The position numbers were made by a program, and so were the translations under genes. Source: Actinomyces sp. S6-Spd3 (GTDB lineage Bacteria > Actinomycetota > Actinomycetes > Actinomycetales > Actinomycetaceae). From it: DNA of 64,000 nt. The DNA lies in contig NZ_JRMV01000275.1 in assembly GCF_000758755.1 (NCBI RefSeq), positions 124,001 to 188,000 of the forward strand, in the 5' to 3' direction. Below, in pieces: positions 1-9,036 of this stretch; within the stretch, counting starts at the first letter, position 1; each line of letters begins with the position of its first letter. The notes beneath the pieces are model-generated. The model was not told the DNA's origin. It was given only the letters and a program-made list of their open reading frames with translations, and searched no databases.

Positions 1-1218
1 CTTGAATCAACCTTCCTGGGATTGTGGATCTTCGGTTGGGGACGCCTCTCCAAGGGCTGGCACCTTGCCTGCATTTGGTTGGCATCGATCGGAACCATGA
101 TCTCCGCCCTGTGGATCCTCGGAGCAAACTCCTGGATGCAACACCCCGTGGGCGCACGATTCAACCCCGAAACCGGACGCGCAGAACTGGATGGAGCCGC
201 AGGCTTCCTCAAGGTCGTTGCCAACCCGGTTCTTGTGTGGGAATACACCCACGTCATTACCTCCGCATGGCTCGTTGCCGGTACCTTCGTTGCAGGTCTT
301 TCCGTGTGGTGGATGACTCGCGCAAAGCGCCTCGGCGGTGAAGAAGGCGCAAAGGAAGCCGCACGCATGTGGCGCCCGATCGCGCGCTTCGGCCTCGCCG
401 TCATCCTGATCGGTGGAATCGGAACTGCAGCAACCGGCCACTTCCAAGGCCAGGAGCTGGTCGAGATTCAGCCCATGAAGATGGCAGCTGCAGAAGGTGT
501 CTGTGTCGACACTCAGGGCGCAGCATTCACCGTTGCACAGTTCGGCGAATGCCCGCTGGGTGAGGATGGTGCTCAGCCCACCAAGTTCATCGAAGTTCCC
601 GGCGTTGCCGCCTTCATGTCGCACAATTCTTTCTCGGCCAACGTCAAGGGCGTTGCCGACGAGCAAAAGCGCATGGTCGAACTCCTGAATTCGAATGCAG
701 ACTTCGTCAAGACCTATGGCGATGCATCCCAATATGATTTCCGTCCCCCGCAGATGGTGACCTTCTGGTCTTTCCGCATCATGATCGGCCTGGGTGCTTT
801 CTCAGCTCTCTTGGCGCTGTGGGGCCTGTGGGCAACACGCAAGGGACAGGTTTCTGCATCGAAGGCGTTGGGAACTTTCGCGCTTGTCTCCATCCCGATG
901 CCCTTCCTGGCTGCTTCCTTCGGTTGGATCTTTACTGAAATGGGACGCCAGCCTTGGGTTGTTGTTCCTAACCTCGCAGGACTTGAAAGCGGCGATCCCA
1001 TCGGCTCGGTCATGATGATGACTTCCGCTGGTGTCTCCAGCACTGTCCCTGCTTGGCAGGTTCTCTTCTCGATGGTTGTCTTCACGATCGTTTACGCAGT
1101 CCTCGGCGTCATTTGGTTCATCCTCATGAAGCGCTACGCCGCCGAAGGCCTCCACTCCCGCTCCAAGGACGCATCCGATGAGGAAGCGACCGCTGGTGCA
1201 CTCTCCTTCGGGTACTGA
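1..1218 (+). CDS. cydA: Cytochrome bd ubiquinol oxidase subunit I, 5' end cut by window
   Basis: Large haem-bearing subunit of the bd-type quinol oxidase, an integral membrane enzyme that oxidises quinol and reduces O2 with high affinity. The frame is open from the first base, reading L-E-S-T-F-L-G-L-W-I-F-G-W-G, a typical internal CydA stretch. The start therefore lies outside the window, and the ATG at 22 is internal. By family length roughly the first 100 residues are missing. Visible hallmarks are a TM segment with the haem-ligand-type His (THVITSAWLVAGTF), a short Q-loop with the E-I-Q-P-M-K-M-A-A-A-E motif near nt 463-495, and the E-M-G-R-Q-P-W motif near nt 937-957 that supplies the axial Met. 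Only 14 bases separate it from cydB, so the two are cotranscribed. Confidence 0.97.
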   Translation, partial: LESTFLGLWIFGWGRLSKGWHLACIWLASIGTMISALWILGANSWMQHPVGARFNPETGRAELDGAAGFLKVVANPVLVWEYTHVITSAWLVAGTFVAGLSVWWMTRAKRLGGEEGAKEAARMWRPIARFGLAVILIGGIGTAATGHFQGQELVEIQPMKMAAAEGVCVDTQGAAFTVAQFGECPLGEDGAQPTKFIEVPGVAAFMSHNSFSANVKGVADEQKRMVELLNSNADFVKTYGDASQYDFRPPQMVTFWSFRIMIGLGAFSALLALWGLWATRKGQVSASKALGTFALVSIPMPFLAASFGWIFTEMGRQPWVVVPNLAGLESGDPIGSVMMMTSAGVSSTVPAWQVLFSMVVFTIVYAVLGVIWFILMKRYAAEGLHSRSKDASDEEATAGALSFGY

Positions 1219-1232
1219 GGAAAGGAAGACCC

Positions 1233-2354
1233 ATGACACTTAGTATTTTGTGGTTTATCCTCATCGCCGTCCTGTGGACCATGTACCTGGTTCTCGAGGG
1301 CTTCGACTACGGCGTTGGAATGCTCCAAGGATTCCTCGCCCGCGACGATCGCGAACGCACTCAAGCGCTCCGTACCATTGGCCCCCACTGGGATGGCAAT
1401 GAAGTGTGGCTTCTCACCGCCGGTGGAGCGACCTTCGCAGCGTTCCCCGAGTGGTACGCCACGATGTTCTCCGGAATGTACTTGGCACTCTTCCTGATCC
1501 TCCTCGCTCTCATCGTGCGTGTGTGCGCAATCGAGTGGCGTTCGAAGATCAAGTCCGAGAAGTGGCGCAGCGTCTGGGATCGTACCCACGCAGTATCAGC
1601 TCTCCTCGTTCCGCTCCTCTTCGGTGTTGCCTTCGCCAACCTGGTTCAGGGAATGAAGATCGAAGTTGTCACCCACGGCACCAACGCGGTGGTTGCCCCC
1701 GAGGATGTTCCTGCATCTTTGGCAACGGCTGTTCACCAGCTCACCGGCGGGTTCTTCTCTCTCCTCACCCCCTACACCCTCCTTGGTGGAGTCGTACTGG
1801 TTGCCCTGTGCTTGGCACACGGTGCACAATTCCTGGCACTCAAGACCGAAGGCGACTTGCGCGAGCGAGCAAATACATTTGCGGCTCCCGCTTCGGTTGC
1901 GGCCACCGCTCTGGCAGCAATCTGGGTCATCTGGGGACAATTCGCATACTCGACGAATGTCTTCGCATGGCTCCCGCTTCTCGTTGCAGCCCTGTGCTTG
2001 ATCGCCCAGGCAGCCTTCTCTCAGAAGGTGCTGCGTCGTGAAGGATTGGCATTCCTCTTCTCCTGCGTTGCAATGGCAGGTGCTGTCGCGTGGATCTTCT
2101 CTGCGATGGCTCCCGCGGTGATGAAGTCGAGTATCAACCCCGCTTACTCACTGACCATCGAGCAGGCATCCTCGACCCAGGGAACGCTGATCGTTATGTC
2201 GATCGTGGCCTTGTGCCTCGTCCCCGTGGTTCTCGCCTACACTGTGTGGTCCTACTGGAAGTTCCGTTCACGCGTTTCAACAAAGGACGTGTCAACGGAC
2301 ACCGGTTTGATCTTCGACAAGATCAGACTGGATCAGAATTTCCTCGCGGGCTGA
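1233..2354 (+). CDS. cydB: Cytochrome bd ubiquinol oxidase subunit II
   Basis: Second subunit of the bd oxidase, which forms the heterodimer with CydA in the membrane. The protein is 373 aa, the normal length. It opens with a hydrophobic helix followed by the conserved L-E-G-F-D-Y-G-V-G segment, and then H-W-D-G-N-E-V-W-L, both diagnostic of CydB. About eight or nine hydrophobic segments follow. The ATG is preceded by AAAGGA a few bases upstream. A strong hairpin with a T-run directly follows the stop codon, so cydAB forms one transcript, with cydDC either a second transcript or reached by read-through. Confidence 0.97.
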   Translation: MTLSILWFILIAVLWTMYLVLEGFDYGVGMLQGFLARDDRERTQALRTIGPHWDGNEVWLLTAGGATFAAFPEWYATMFSGMYLALFLILLALIVRVCAIEWRSKIKSEKWRSVWDRTHAVSALLVPLLFGVAFANLVQGMKIEVVTHGTNAVVAPEDVPASLATAVHQLTGGFFSLLTPYTLLGGVVLVALCLAHGAQFLALKTEGDLRERANTFAAPASVAATALAAIWVIWGQFAYSTNVFAWLPLLVAALCLIAQAAFSQKVLRREGLAFLFSCVAMAGAVAWIFSAMAPAVMKSSINPAYSLTIEQASSTQGTLIVMSIVALCLVPVVLAYTVWSYWKFRSRVSTKDVSTDTGLIFDKIRLDQNFLAG

Positions 2355-2365
2355 TCCCCGCAGAG

Positions 2366-2401
2366 CTGGTGGCCTCGGGAAACCGGGGCCACCAGTTTTT
2401 T
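2366..2401 (+). terminator. Intrinsic terminator after cydB
   Basis: CTGGTGGCCTCGG, a GAAA loop and CCGGGGCCACCAG form a near-perfect 13-bp stem followed by six T. It sits 11 bases after the cydB stop and 40 bases before the cydD start, so it separates or dampens transcription between oxidase structural genes and their assembly transporter. Confidence 0.9.
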
Positions 2402-2440
2402 CAGCGAGCATCTCCCCCTCAAAGGAAAGAAAATAGAGGA

Positions 2441-4141
2441 ATGCGCCCCCTGGACCCTCGACTGCTCAAATACGCACGAAGCGCCCGTCGCCACATCATC
2501 GTCATTTCGATCCTTGGCATTTTGACGGCGCTTCTTGTGATCGCACAGACTCTTGCGCTTTCTGCAGCCCTATCCCCCGCGGTCACTTCTGGGGCAACTC
2601 TTGCACAACTGCGCATGCCCTTGTGCATCCTCGCCGTAATAGTTGCACTCCGGGCAGCCCTCATCGGGATTCGCGAGGCCCTTGGCCACCGCGCTGCAGA
2701 CCGAACGATCCGCGAGTTACGTGCACGCGTCATCGACCACATCGCGCAATTGGGTCCACGTTGGCGAGCAACAAACGGCAGCGAGGCCTCGACACTTCTT
2801 ACGCGTGGCTTAAGTGATCTCTCTCCCTACTTCGTCGACTACCTACCCCAGCTTGTCCTTACTGCGACCGTCACTCCCCTCGCTTTGGCCACGATTCTCT
2901 ATCTGGATTTTTGGTCGGCATTCATTGCAGCGATCGTCGTTCCTTTAATTCCCATTTTCATGGCGCTAATCGGCCGTTTCACGCAGGATGCATCCTCAGC
3001 AAAGCTTGAATCAATGCAACAACTCGGCGCGCAGATGCTTGATCTCATTGCCGGATTACCCACCCTTCGAGCACTCGGTCGCGAAGGTGCCCCTCGAAAG
3101 CATCTTGCCGCACTGTCCGCCTCGAACACGCGAGCAACTATGGGGACTTTGCGCGTTGCTTTCCTCTCGGGCGCAGTTCTTGAATTCCTCTCCACCTTAT
3201 GCGTCGCGCTGGTAGCCGTTGAAGTCGGTATGCGCATGGTTTTCGGGAACGTCGATCTCTTCACGGGCCTCGCGGTCATCATGCTAGCCCCAGAGGTATT
3301 CGAGCCTCTTCGCCAGGTTGGTGCGCAATTTCATGCATCCGCGAACGGCGTCGCAGCAGCCGAGCGAGCCTTTGACATCCTCGAAACCTCCGCAGTCACT
3401 GAGGAAGATTCACTGTCTCCCTCTACTCTCGACTCAATTGACTGGTCGAGGACGCAGATTGTGATCCGCGATCTCTCGATTGCTGCTCGCGGCGTGTGGG
3501 CGCCTGCCGGTGCCAATGCCGTTGTCCTTCCGGGTAAGCTCAATGTTCTCGTCGGACCTTCGGGCGCAGGAAAGACCAGCACGATCTATGCACTGATGCA
3601 GCTCATCGATCCAGATCACGGCGAGATTTGTTTACGCACTCAAGCCTCGGGCGCAGATATCAATGTGCGTGCTCTTAGTCGCGAGCAATGGTGGAAGACC
3701 ATCACCTGGGTTCCGCAACACCCCACTTTGATTCCGGGAACTTTGCGCGAGCAGCTTCCCCCGGCCTCGAATGATGATCTCGAGGCCGCAGCCTCCCTGT
3801 GTGCTTTCAGCGACGTTCTCGATTCGCTTCCTCTTCGGTGGGATACCCCTATTGGCCAGGGAGGTATTGGCCTATCCGTTGGGCAAAGACAACGTTTTGC
3901 CCTGACGCGTGCGCTCCTGGCCACCACGCCCATCGTGATTTTGGATGAGCCAACCGCGCACCTCGATGCCGCCAGTGAAGAAGTTGTTCTCCGCGCGATT
4001 GAAACCCTGCGCGGTCAAGGCCGAACGGTCATCGCTATCGCACACAGGCAGGCGTTAATCGAGGCAGCAGATCAGATTATTCAGATCCACAGCATGCAGA
4101 TGAACGAAGAAGAACTCGAAGAAGTGGAAGGAGGCAAGTAG
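2441..4141 (+). CDS. cydD: ABC exporter for cytochrome bd assembly, CydD subunit
   Basis: Half of the CydDC heterodimeric ABC exporter required for assembly of cytochrome bd; in E. coli it moves thiols such as cysteine and glutathione across the membrane. The protein is 566 aa with an N-terminal six-helix transmembrane domain (about residues 20-320) and a C-terminal ATPase. Walker A G-P-S-G-A-G-K-T is near residue 372, the signature L-S-V-G-Q-R-Q follows, and Walker B reads I-V-I-L-D-E-P-T. The chosen ATG begins M-R-P-L-D-P-R, as is usual for actinobacterial CydD, behind a purine-rich stretch (AAAGGAAAG and AGAGGA). An in-frame upstream extension overlapping cydB is unlikely because it runs through the terminator. 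Two bases separate it from cydC. Confidence 0.93.
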   Translation: MRPLDPRLLKYARSARRHIIVISILGILTALLVIAQTLALSAALSPAVTSGATLAQLRMPLCILAVIVALRAALIGIREALGHRAADRTIRELRARVIDHIAQLGPRWRATNGSEASTLLTRGLSDLSPYFVDYLPQLVLTATVTPLALATILYLDFWSAFIAAIVVPLIPIFMALIGRFTQDASSAKLESMQQLGAQMLDLIAGLPTLRALGREGAPRKHLAALSASNTRATMGTLRVAFLSGAVLEFLSTLCVALVAVEVGMRMVFGNVDLFTGLAVIMLAPEVFEPLRQVGAQFHASANGVAAAERAFDILETSAVTEEDSLSPSTLDSIDWSRTQIVIRDLSIAARGVWAPAGANAVVLPGKLNVLVGPSGAGKTSTIYALMQLIDPDHGEICLRTQASGADINVRALSREQWWKTITWVPQHPTLIPGTLREQLPPASNDDLEAAASLCAFSDVLDSLPLRWDTPIGQGGIGLSVGQRQRFALTRALLATTPIVILDEPTAHLDAASEEVVLRAIETLRGQGRTVIAIAHRQALIEAADQIIQIHSMQMNEEELEEVEGGK

Positions 4142-4143
4142 TC

Positions 4144-5979
4144 ATGCGGATCCTCACTCCTCAAGAACGCTCCTCCCTACGCTGGGCTATTTCTTTGCTG
4201 CGCGTTGACAAATGGCGTTTTGTCTCTGCTCTCCTTCTTGCAAGTCTGGGCATTGGGTCCTCGATTGCACTTGGTGCCACTTCTGCTTGGCTTATTGCGC
4301 GTGCTTCCCAGATGCCCCCTGTTCTGGTTCTTTCCGTTGCCGCTACATCGGTGCGCCTCTTCGGTGTCTCACGTGCACTCCTGCGTTACATTCAACGCCT
4401 TGTCTCCCATCGAGTCGCTCTCGAGGGAATGGATCACCTTCGTCTGCACCTCTATGACCAAATTACGCAGGCAGATCTGAGCCACGTCACTTCCCTGCGT
4501 CGCGGAGACCTTCTTGCACGCATCGGTTCCGATGTTGATGAAGTCGGCGACTTTATCGTGAAATCGGCTCTTCCGGCCGGGGTCGCAGCCATTGTTGGCT
4601 GTGGAACCGTCGGGGCCCTGGCGCTCTTATCACCGGGGGCGGCAGTGATCTTGGCACTGTGTCTTATCGCTTCGGGTGTGCTCGCTCCTCTTGTCACCGC
4701 TCGCGCACAACGAGCTGCCCAAGTCGAAGGTATTGAGGCACGTAGCTCTTTGAGTTCTGCCCTTGTCACAGTTATTGACGGTTATGACGAGTTGGCGATC
4801 AATGGATTGGTCGGCCGCGCTCAGGCAGAGCTTGAACGCGCTGAGGACCGTATTGAGTCCTCACGAAAGGGCGCAGCGCGCGCCTCCGCTTGGGCTCAGT
4901 TCATTGATCGAGCAGCAATGGGATGCGCCGTTGTCGGAGCCTTGCTCGTAGGGATCCCCAGCGTCAACGCTCAGATCCTCAGTGCGGTGGCTTTAGCCGT
5001 TATTGCACTCACTCCCCTGTCTTCTTTCGAAGCATCCTCTCAAATGAATTCCGCTGTCGCCCAGCTCGTGCGTTCTGCACAGGCAGCAGCGCGCATTGAT
5101 GAACTCATCGGGCCCAGGGCTCTTCTATCTGCAAAGAATGCTGGCCAAGAAACAGCTGACTCCACGCAAGGCGCCCACGCGGCCTCGGGAAAGCACAAGG
5201 AAACGATCACGCCAGAAATGGTGAGCTCGCCGCTTCTGCGTGCTGAAAACCTCTCGATCGCGTGGCCGAATAGCCCCGAGCTTGTTGAAGGACTCGACCT
5301 CGAAGTCGAGCGTGGACGGTCCATAGCAATTGTCGGCCCCTCGGGGATCGGGAAAACAACACTTCTCTACACTCTTGCGGGTCTCATTCCGCCGCGAGAG
5401 GGAAGCCTTACCCTCAACGATGTCAGTCTCACGGACATTCCCCACGAGGAGAGCTCATCAGTTCTCCAAGTGACCGCTGAAGATGCCCATATTTTCGCGA
5501 CAAGCATTTTTGAGAACCTCCGCGTCGCAAACCCAGATCTGGACAAACAACAGGCCCTCGACTTACTCAGCGCAGTCGGCCTCGAGCAGTGGTGCGCTTC
5601 TTTGCCGGAAGGAATCGATACCCTCATAGGCGCCGGCGCGACTGGAGTTTCCGGTGGAGAGCGCCGCAGACTCTTGGTCGCACGAGCTCTTGCTTCCCCC
5701 GCGCCTATCATTCTCATCGACGAGGCCAGTGAGCATTTGGATCCCCAATCAGCCGACGCGCTCATGCGCACTTTGGCGCAACGTACCCGTCAGCGCGGCT
5801 TACTCATCGTCACGCACCGTTTGAGTGCTCTTCAACTGGCCGATGAGATTATCCTGATGGGGTATCCCGATGGAGATCCTCGCAAGCGCCCAGCGCAGAT
5901 CACTGCGCGAGGAACTTTCGAGCAGCTCGTTCAAAACAACGAGCACTTCCGTTGGGCACTGAGTCAGGAGGACCAATGA
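4144..5979 (+). CDS. cydC: ABC exporter for cytochrome bd assembly, CydC subunit
   Basis: Second half of the CydDC exporter, 611 aa. The membrane domain covers about residues 15-330. A polar linker of about 40 residues rich in Ala, Ser, Lys and Glu (around 335-370) joins it to the ATPase domain. Walker A G-P-S-G-I-G-K-T begins near residue 398, the signature is V-S-G-G-E-R-R-R, and Walker B is I-I-L-I-D-E-A-S. The ATG follows GGAGGCAAGTAGTC. The stop codon overlaps the start of the histidine kinase gene (ATGA), so the kinase is translationally coupled to the oxidase assembly genes. Confidence 0.94.
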   Translation: MRILTPQERSSLRWAISLLRVDKWRFVSALLLASLGIGSSIALGATSAWLIARASQMPPVLVLSVAATSVRLFGVSRALLRYIQRLVSHRVALEGMDHLRLHLYDQITQADLSHVTSLRRGDLLARIGSDVDEVGDFIVKSALPAGVAAIVGCGTVGALALLSPGAAVILALCLIASGVLAPLVTARAQRAAQVEGIEARSSLSSALVTVIDGYDELAINGLVGRAQAELERAEDRIESSRKGAARASAWAQFIDRAAMGCAVVGALLVGIPSVNAQILSAVALAVIALTPLSSFEASSQMNSAVAQLVRSAQAAARIDELIGPRALLSAKNAGQETADSTQGAHAASGKHKETITPEMVSSPLLRAENLSIAWPNSPELVEGLDLEVERGRSIAIVGPSGIGKTTLLYTLAGLIPPREGSLTLNDVSLTDIPHEESSSVLQVTAEDAHIFATSIFENLRVANPDLDKQQALDLLSAVGLEQWCASLPEGIDTLIGAGATGVSGGERRRLLVARALASPAPIILIDEASEHLDPQSADALMRTLAQRTRQRGLLIVTHRLSALQLADEIILMGYPDGDPRKRPAQITARGTFEQLVQNNEHFRWALSQEDQ

Positions 5980-7622
5980 GCCCTGAGAGGACCGACTCTC
6001 GACTTCTTGAGGCCGCACTCGATGTGACCTCGAGCCTCGACCTCCAGCGAATTCTGGAAAACTTCGTCGAACGCGCATGCGCATTAACCGGTGCGCGCTA
6101 CGCAGGATTGTCAGTTCTGGACACCTGGGGCGATACGACGATGTCCGTCGAATTCGGTGATGCCCCCGCCGGAAACGCTTCACCGGACCAGCTTCCCGAC
6201 GAACTCGTCGAGCGTATTACCGACGAGGGCTACGTTATTTTGAACGATCCGAGCCTGCTTGAAAACCTCCCGGGTTTCGAGAATTTCCTCGGCGTTTCAG
6301 TGACCTTCCAAGGCCAGGTCTATGCCCGCCTGTATTTGGTTAATCGCCTGGGAGGATTTGGACTGAGCGCGCTACGCATTGTCCAGACGCTAGCATCCGC
6401 CGCGGGAATTGCTGTTGAAAACGCTCACCTGTATGCAGATGCGCGACGCCGCGCTAGGTGGATCCGCGCTTCCCAACAGCTCACGACTTCGATGCTTGAG
6501 GGCGCGGATGAAGAAGAAGGCCTTACTCTGATTGCCCAGACCGTTCGCGAGGTTTCGCAAGCAGATACGGCGATTATCGTTCTGCCTTCGGTCAAAGACA
6601 CGTGGGCTGCGGAAATCACCGATGGGCATCACGCGGATCGCCTCCTCGGCGTGATGTTCCCACCCGAGGGCCGCGCGATGTCGGTGCTTAATGAGGGAAC
6701 CGGCATGATCGTTGATTCCCTCGCCCGCGCTCAGACTATGCGTATCCCCGAGTTCACCGAATTCGGACCTGCGCTTTATGCTCCTCTACGCGGGAGAGGA
6801 AAGCCTGCGGGAGTCCTCATTTTGCTCCGCTTACCAGGCAAACCAGAATTCGACTACTCCGAACTTGCCCTCGCTGAGTCCCTCGCTGCTCAAGCTGCTC
6901 TTGCTTTGGAACTTGCTTCAGCGCGTCACGCGGAAGACGTCGCCTCGCTTCTGGATGAGCGCGACCGTATCGGTCGGGATCTTCACGATTTCGCAATTCA
7001 ACAGCTCTTTGCTGCGGGAATGCAGTTGGACGCTACCAAGCAAAAAGTCAGTGAAGAACAGCTTGAGGTCAGCGAAGTCATTCACGCCCTCGACCTCTCC
7101 TTGGCTTCCATTGACGAGGCCGTGCGCCAGATCCGCGCGATCGTTCACAACCTGCGTGAGCCAGATTCCAATGTGGGCCTAGTGGAGCGTATCCGCCGAG
7201 AGTCTTCTCTTTCGCGTTCTTTCTTGGGTTTTGCCCCCTCACTGTTGATATCCGTTGATGGCCAAGCCGTCAACGAGCAAGCAGAGAGCGAAGATTGCCT
7301 CGTGGAATTGGTGGATTCTAGGGTCGACGACTCACGCAGTGATGACGCGGTCGCTGTCGTTCGTGAGGGACTGTCAAACATTGCCCGTCATGCTCACGCA
7401 ACGGCTGGCGCTGTCAGTGTTGACCTTCACGGAGACACAAACTCAGGAAGCCTCACTGTGTCCATTGCAGACGACGGGGTTGGAATCGACCCCGAACACA
7501 CACGGAATTCAGGGCTTGCGAACATGGCAGAACGCGCGCGCCTGAACGGTGGGACATTCACTTTGGGGACAGGCTTAGAGGGGAAAGGCACCAGGATTAC
7601 CTGGCGCGTCCCCCTGTCCTAA
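5976..7622 (+). CDS. DevS/DosS-like sensor histidine kinase with two GAF domains
   Basis: Cytoplasmic sensor kinase of 548 aa with no transmembrane segment. GAF domain 1 covers about residues 20-160 and GAF domain 2 about 180-320. A HisKA_3 dimerisation helix follows, with the phospho-acceptor His337 in R-D-L-H-D, then a HATPase domain (E-G-L-S-N-I-A-R-H-A-H-A and D-D-G-V-G-I). The order matches mycobacterial DevS/DosT. In my by-eye alignment the stretch of GAF 1 that carries the haem-ligand His in DevS (before F-L-G-V) has no His, so haem sensing is doubtful. The ATG overlaps the cydC stop and has a good GGAGG site. Its likely partner is the response regulator encoded tail-to-tail 9 bases downstream. 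An inferred role is redox or oxygen control of respiration. Confidence 0.88.
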   Translation: MSPERTDSRLLEAALDVTSSLDLQRILENFVERACALTGARYAGLSVLDTWGDTTMSVEFGDAPAGNASPDQLPDELVERITDEGYVILNDPSLLENLPGFENFLGVSVTFQGQVYARLYLVNRLGGFGLSALRIVQTLASAAGIAVENAHLYADARRRARWIRASQQLTTSMLEGADEEEGLTLIAQTVREVSQADTAIIVLPSVKDTWAAEITDGHHADRLLGVMFPPEGRAMSVLNEGTGMIVDSLARAQTMRIPEFTEFGPALYAPLRGRGKPAGVLILLRLPGKPEFDYSELALAESLAAQAALALELASARHAEDVASLLDERDRIGRDLHDFAIQQLFAAGMQLDATKQKVSEEQLEVSEVIHALDLSLASIDEAVRQIRAIVHNLREPDSNVGLVERIRRESSLSRSFLGFAPSLLISVDGQAVNEQAESEDCLVELVDSRVDDSRSDDAVAVVREGLSNIARHAHATAGAVSVDLHGDTNSGSLTVSIADDGVGIDPEHTRNSGLANMAERARLNGGTFTLGTGLEGKGTRITWRVPLS

Positions 7623-7631
7623 ACGGAGTTT

Positions 7632-8288
7632 TCAGTTACGCCAAGCGGCAGCGCGCTGCCCGGCAACCCACGCTGCTACTTGAGTGCGGCGTTGCAGCCC
7701 CATTTTCGAGAGCAAAGACGTGATGTGGTTCTTGACGGTCTTTTCAGCAACCCCAAGTTTTGCACCGATCTCTCGGTTCGACAGTCCGTCCCCGATCAGC
7801 TCCAAAACTTTACGTTCTGAAGGAGTCAGATCAGCCGTCGGATCATCGTGATCTGCACGTCGACGCGTCAGCGTGCGCTCATCCAGAAGAATACGTCCCT
7901 CCGCCACCGCCTTAATCACATCGGTGATTTCCGCACCACGGACGGTCTTGAGGACGTAGGCACGTGCGCCCTTCGCGAGGGACTCAGCCAAGGCCTCGTC
8001 ATCATCAAAGGAAGTCAGAACGATCGGACGGATCTCAGGGGTTGTCTGACCGAGGGATTCCATGATGTCGATCCCGGTACCGTCGGGGAGTTGAAGATCG
8101 ACAAGGATGACATCGGGACTGACCAATTGCGCTCGACGCAGGGCATCTTGGACCGTTCCAGCTTCTGCAACGACTTCAAGGTCATCTGCACGATCGACGA
8201 TCTCCGCGATACCTCGGCGAACGATCTCATGATCATCAACGATCATGACGCGGATGGGAGTTTCAATTGCTTCTTCTGTTTCAGCCAC
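7632..8288 (-). CDS. NarL/DosR-family response regulator
   Basis: DNA-binding response regulator of 218 aa. The receiver domain (about 12-130) has the acidic pair in I-V-D-D-H-E, phospho-acceptor Asp64 in I-L-V-D-L-Q-L-P-D-G, the switch residue in L-T-S-F and Lys in V-L-K-T. A LuxR-type HTH follows (L-T-P-S-E-R-K-V-L-E-L-I, then E-K-T-V-K-N-H). The pattern R-R-G-I near the start and the C-terminal Q-V-A-A-W are DevR/DosR-like. The start overlaps the end of rnc by 8 bases, making it the last gene of the long minus-strand operon. The kinase gene ends 9 bases away on the opposite strand. Pairing with that kinase is inferred from family and proximity. Confidence 0.9.
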   Translation of the reverse strand: MAETEEAIETPIRVMIVDDHEIVRRGIAEIVDRADDLEVVAEAGTVQDALRRAQLVSPDVILVDLQLPDGTGIDIMESLGQTTPEIRPIVLTSFDDDEALAESLAKGARAYVLKTVRGAEITDVIKAVAEGRILLDERTLTRRRADHDDPTADLTPSERKVLELIGDGLSNREIGAKLGVAEKTVKNHITSLLSKMGLQRRTQVAAWVAGQRAAAWRN

Positions 8289-9036
8289 GGGCTTCTCCTT
8301 CTTTTTTCTTCCGCGAGCGCTGCCTGGTCAGACGGGCAACAGCGTCCGCAGCAGCAGCATTTTCAGCATGTTTCTTTGAGGATCCGACACCCTGGCCAAC
8401 CTGCTCAGTTCGCGAGGCGACGTGCGCGTGTGCAGTAAACACCCTCTGGTGGTCGGGGCCTTCGCCCTCCACTTCGTAGGTCACAGCCCCCATATCGTGG
8501 GTGAAGGCAAACTCGGTGAGAGTCGTCTTCCAGTCCTGTTCTGCGGCGCGTTCGACTGCATGCACGAGAAGGAAACCAAGGTGACGCAAAATCGTCTCTC
8601 TGGCTCCTTCAAGGCCAACGCTTAAATAGGTTGCCCCGACAAGAGCTTCAAAGGTATCGGAAAGAATCGAATCCTTGTCGCGTCCTCCGTGTGTGCTTTC
8701 CCCGCGACCAAGGTAAATGTACTCCCCCAGCTCAATGTGCCTCGCAGCTTGCGCAAGAGGTTCCTGAGAAACGGTTGCGGCACGCATGCGTGAGAGCTCA
8801 GATTCCGGTACATCAAGGTGACGATGGAAAAGTTCATCGGCAATAACGATGGAAAGAACAGAGTCTCCCAAGAACTCCAGACGCTCGTTATGCGCGATGC
8901 CCCCTGCCTCGTTTGCGTAGGAGCGATGGATGAGTGCAAGGTCCAAGAGATCTTGGCGTACCGGGGTCCCCCATGCTTCAAGCAACGTATCGGTTTGAGG
9001 GCGTGGTGGAACTGGGAGTTTAGATCGACGAGCCAT
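8281..9036 (-). CDS. rnc: Ribonuclease III
   Basis: Double-strand-specific endoribonuclease acting in rRNA and mRNA processing. It is 251 aa. The RNase III domain carries the signature N-E-R-L-E-F-L-G-D-S near residues 50-60 and the second acidic patch D-T-F-E-A-L-V-G-A near 128. The C-terminal dsRNA-binding domain ends with S-S-K-K-H-A-E-N-A-A-A. A basic tail follows. Its ATG shares one base with the stop of the upstream DUF177 gene (TGATG), so there is no rpmF between them, unlike the usual actinobacterial order. Confidence 0.97.
   Translation of the reverse strand: MARRSKLPVPPRPQTDTLLEAWGTPVRQDLLDLALIHRSYANEAGGIAHNERLEFLGDSVLSIVIADELFHRHLDVPESELSRMRAATVSQEPLAQAARHIELGEYIYLGRGESTHGGRDKDSILSDTFEALVGATYLSVGLEGARETILRHLGFLLVHAVERAAEQDWKTTLTEFAFTHDMGAVTYEVEGEGPDHQRVFTAHAHVASRTEQVGQGVGSSKKHAENAAAADAVARLTRQRSRKKKEGEARG

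Noticed and set aside
22-1218. ATG at 22 as the start of cydA
   Set aside because: The frame is open upstream to base 1 and the upstream residues (L-E-S-T-F-L-G-L) are conserved CydA sequence, so the gene is cut by the window.
2090-2440. N-terminal extension of CydD into cydB
   Set aside because: It would be translated through the cydB-cydD terminator and has no CydD homology; the ATG at 2441 begins the conserved protein.
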